Source: Termitidicoccus mucosus (GTDB lineage: Bacteria > Verrucomicrobiota > Verrucomicrobiia > Opitutales > Opitutaceae). From it: a stretch of 64,000 nt of DNA. Shown one piece after another: positions 62,823 through 64,000 of the stretch. Position 1 is the stretch's first letter; each line of letters begins with the position of its first letter. The translations under genes were made by a program, and so were the position numbers. The stretch spans positions 1,178,001 through 1,242,000 of the forward strand of contig NZ_CP109796.1 of assembly GCF_038725785.1 (NCBI RefSeq), in the 5' to 3' direction. Under the pieces are notes generated by a model. It was not told where the DNA came from and made no database searches. It saw only the letters and a program-made list of their open reading frames with translations.

Positions 62823-63890
62823 ATGACCTCAGCCCCAACGATCAGGGACATCGCCAAGGTCGCCGGAGTGCATTTCACGACGGTGGGACTCGCGTTGCGC
62901 AACGATCCCCGCATCACCGGGACAACCGCGGCGCGGGTGCGGGCGGCCGCCGAAAAGCTCGGATACCGCCCCAACCCGATGGTCAGCGCGCTGATGAAGG
63001 ATGTGCGGGGCGGGCGCCTCACCCACAGCCACGTCACGATCGGGTTTTGCAGCCACTGGGAATGGGAGGGCCGGGAGGGATGGAAACATTTGCGCACGCA
63101 CCGGCTGTTTTTTGAAGGGGCGAGCCAGCGGGCCGAGTCGCTGGGGTATCACATTGACCATTTTAATCTGGCACAGGCCGGCTACACGCCCGCGCGCTGG
63201 AGCCAGATATTCAAGGCGCGCAACATCACGGGCCTCATTCTCGCCAGTTTTGAAAAGCTCACGCACGACCTGCCGCTGGACTGGGACGCGTTCAGCACGG
63301 TGCGCATCGATCCCAACCCCCAGAATCCGCACCTCGACACCGTGTGCACCAACCACAGCCAGACCGTGCGCGTGGCCTTCCGGCAGGCGCGGGCCCGCGG
63401 CTACAAACGCATCGCCCTGGTCTCGCACCAACTCTGGGATGAGCGGCTCGGCGATGCCCTTTTGTCCGGGTTTCTGGTGGAACAGTCCACCGTGCCGGTC
63501 CGGCAGCGAGTCCCGGCATTCCGAACCTACGATTGGACCAAGGAAGCGTTCGCTGCCTGGCATGCCAAAACACGTCCCGACGCGATCATCGCGATGAATG
63601 ATGAAAAAGTGCTCGGCTGGCTCGACGCGCTCAATATCAAAGTGCCTCGCGATCTCGGTTTTATCTCCCTGGATCAAAAACCGGAGACAGCCGGCATCGC
63701 CGGCATGAGGAAAAACCATGAGCTGCTGGGCGCAAGCGCGACAGACATGGTGATCGGGAAAATGCAGCACAACGAGCGCGGCATCCCGGAATTTCCCCGG
63801 CTCACCCTGATCGCAGGCAAGTGGATTGATGGGAAAAGCATCCGCCCCTTGCCCAAAGGGATCGGGGACCCGTCCGCATATATCGGCTGA
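62823..63890 (+). CDS. LacI-family transcriptional regulator, divergent from the GH1 operon
   Basis: 355 residues. N-terminal HTH TIRDIAKVAGVHFTTVGLALRN, then RVRAAAEKLGYRPNP; note HFTTVGLAL in place of the more common S/T-T-V-S-R-V-L in the recognition helix, a variant seen in some subfamilies. The effector domain has ITIGFCSHW-like strands, ARNITGLILASFEKL, FRQARARGYKRIALVSHQ, DAIIAMNDEKVLGWL and DLGFISLDQ. It is placed head to head with the Gfo/Idh/MocA - GH1 - GPH operon across 69 bp that contain the palindrome, so it very likely controls that operon in response to the imported sugar. Confidence 0.93.
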   Translation: MTSAPTIRDIAKVAGVHFTTVGLALRNDPRITGTTAARVRAAAEKLGYRPNPMVSALMKDVRGGRLTHSHVTIGFCSHWEWEGREGWKHLRTHRLFFEGASQRAESLGYHIDHFNLAQAGYTPARWSQIFKARNITGLILASFEKLTHDLPLDWDAFSTVRIDPNPQNPHLDTVCTNHSQTVRVAFRQARARGYKRIALVSHQLWDERLGDALLSGFLVEQSTVPVRQRVPAFRTYDWTKEAFAAWHAKTRPDAIIAMNDEKVLGWLDALNIKVPRDLGFISLDQKPETAGIAGMRKNHELLGASATDMVIGKMQHNERGIPEFPRLTLIAGKWIDGKSIRPLPKGIGDPSAYIG

Positions 63891-64000
63891 GCCGGGCACG
63901 GACAATGGCGGCGCCCTTGTGGCGTCCAGCCCGGAAGACGTCATTCAACGTGTAGCATTGGGCGGCGGTTGTCATCAAACCAGCCGGGGGCAGACCTACG
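63891..64000. other. end of window, nothing assigned
   Basis: 110 bp after the LacI stop codon. GC-rich; no start of a gene or terminator hairpin could be identified before the window ends. Confidence 0.3.

Noticed and set aside
1-64000. tRNA, rRNA or CRISPR array
   Set aside because: Reading all intergenic stretches gave no cloverleaf with a T-loop GTTCRA core, no rRNA-like sequence and no regularly spaced short repeats.

Overview
The window looks like part of the chromosome of a GC-rich, Gram-negative polysaccharide degrader, most likely a verrucomicrobium near the Opitutaceae. That placement is inferred from gene content: several secreted sulfatases, Tat-exported CAZymes, LacI regulators, paired DUF1537-kinase/PdxA2 genes and giant DUF11 proteins. 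No rRNA or marker gene is present to prove it. I see no tRNA, rRNA or CRISPR array.

Layout. (1) 1-30.6 kb is a pectin / rhamnogalacturonan and sulfated-glycan locus. It holds a truncated sulfatase and a divergent GH28, then a five-gene leftward operon (sialidase-like protein, Fe-dependent alcohol dehydrogenase, DapA-family lyase, PdxA2, four-carbon acid sugar kinase). Next come a formylglycine-enzyme-like/sialidase fusion, a parallel beta-helix protein, a LacI regulator with a sodium/solute symporter, a leftward group (classical GH28, TIM-barrel protein, PL22-like propeller) and a C-type sulfatase. A histidine phosphatase and an S-type sulfatase follow. The stretch ends with a rightward group: propeller protein, GH88/105 hydrolase, S-type sulfatase, C-type sulfatase. 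The logic is outside-in: depolymerise and desulfate, import oligomers, then turn acid sugars into central metabolites. (2) 30.9-32.1 kb has a TIR-domain defence-type protein next to a decayed IS630 transposase. (3) 32.2-56.6 kb is a signalling and surface-protein island. A NarL-type regulator, a REC-HPt protein and a 7TMR-DISM histidine kinase flank a 19.6-kb co-directional operon. That operon encodes four DUF11-type exported proteins (about 170, 891, 2017 and 3210 residues, one with a C-terminal outer-membrane barrel) and a DUF1573 protein; its last three genes are joined by ATGA overlaps. (4) 56.7-58.7 kb has an IS66 remnant, a VapBC toxin-antitoxin pair and a metallophosphoesterase. (5) 58.9-63.9 kb is a second glycan locus: a leftward Gfo/Idh/MocA - GH1 beta-glucosidase - GPH transporter operon, divergent from a LacI repressor, with a perfect 14-bp palindrome between them.

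The least explained part is the DUF11/outer-membrane-barrel operon with its local phosphorelay genes, bracketed by transposase debris inside a carbohydrate-utilisation region. All functions are read from motifs and context; no database search was run.
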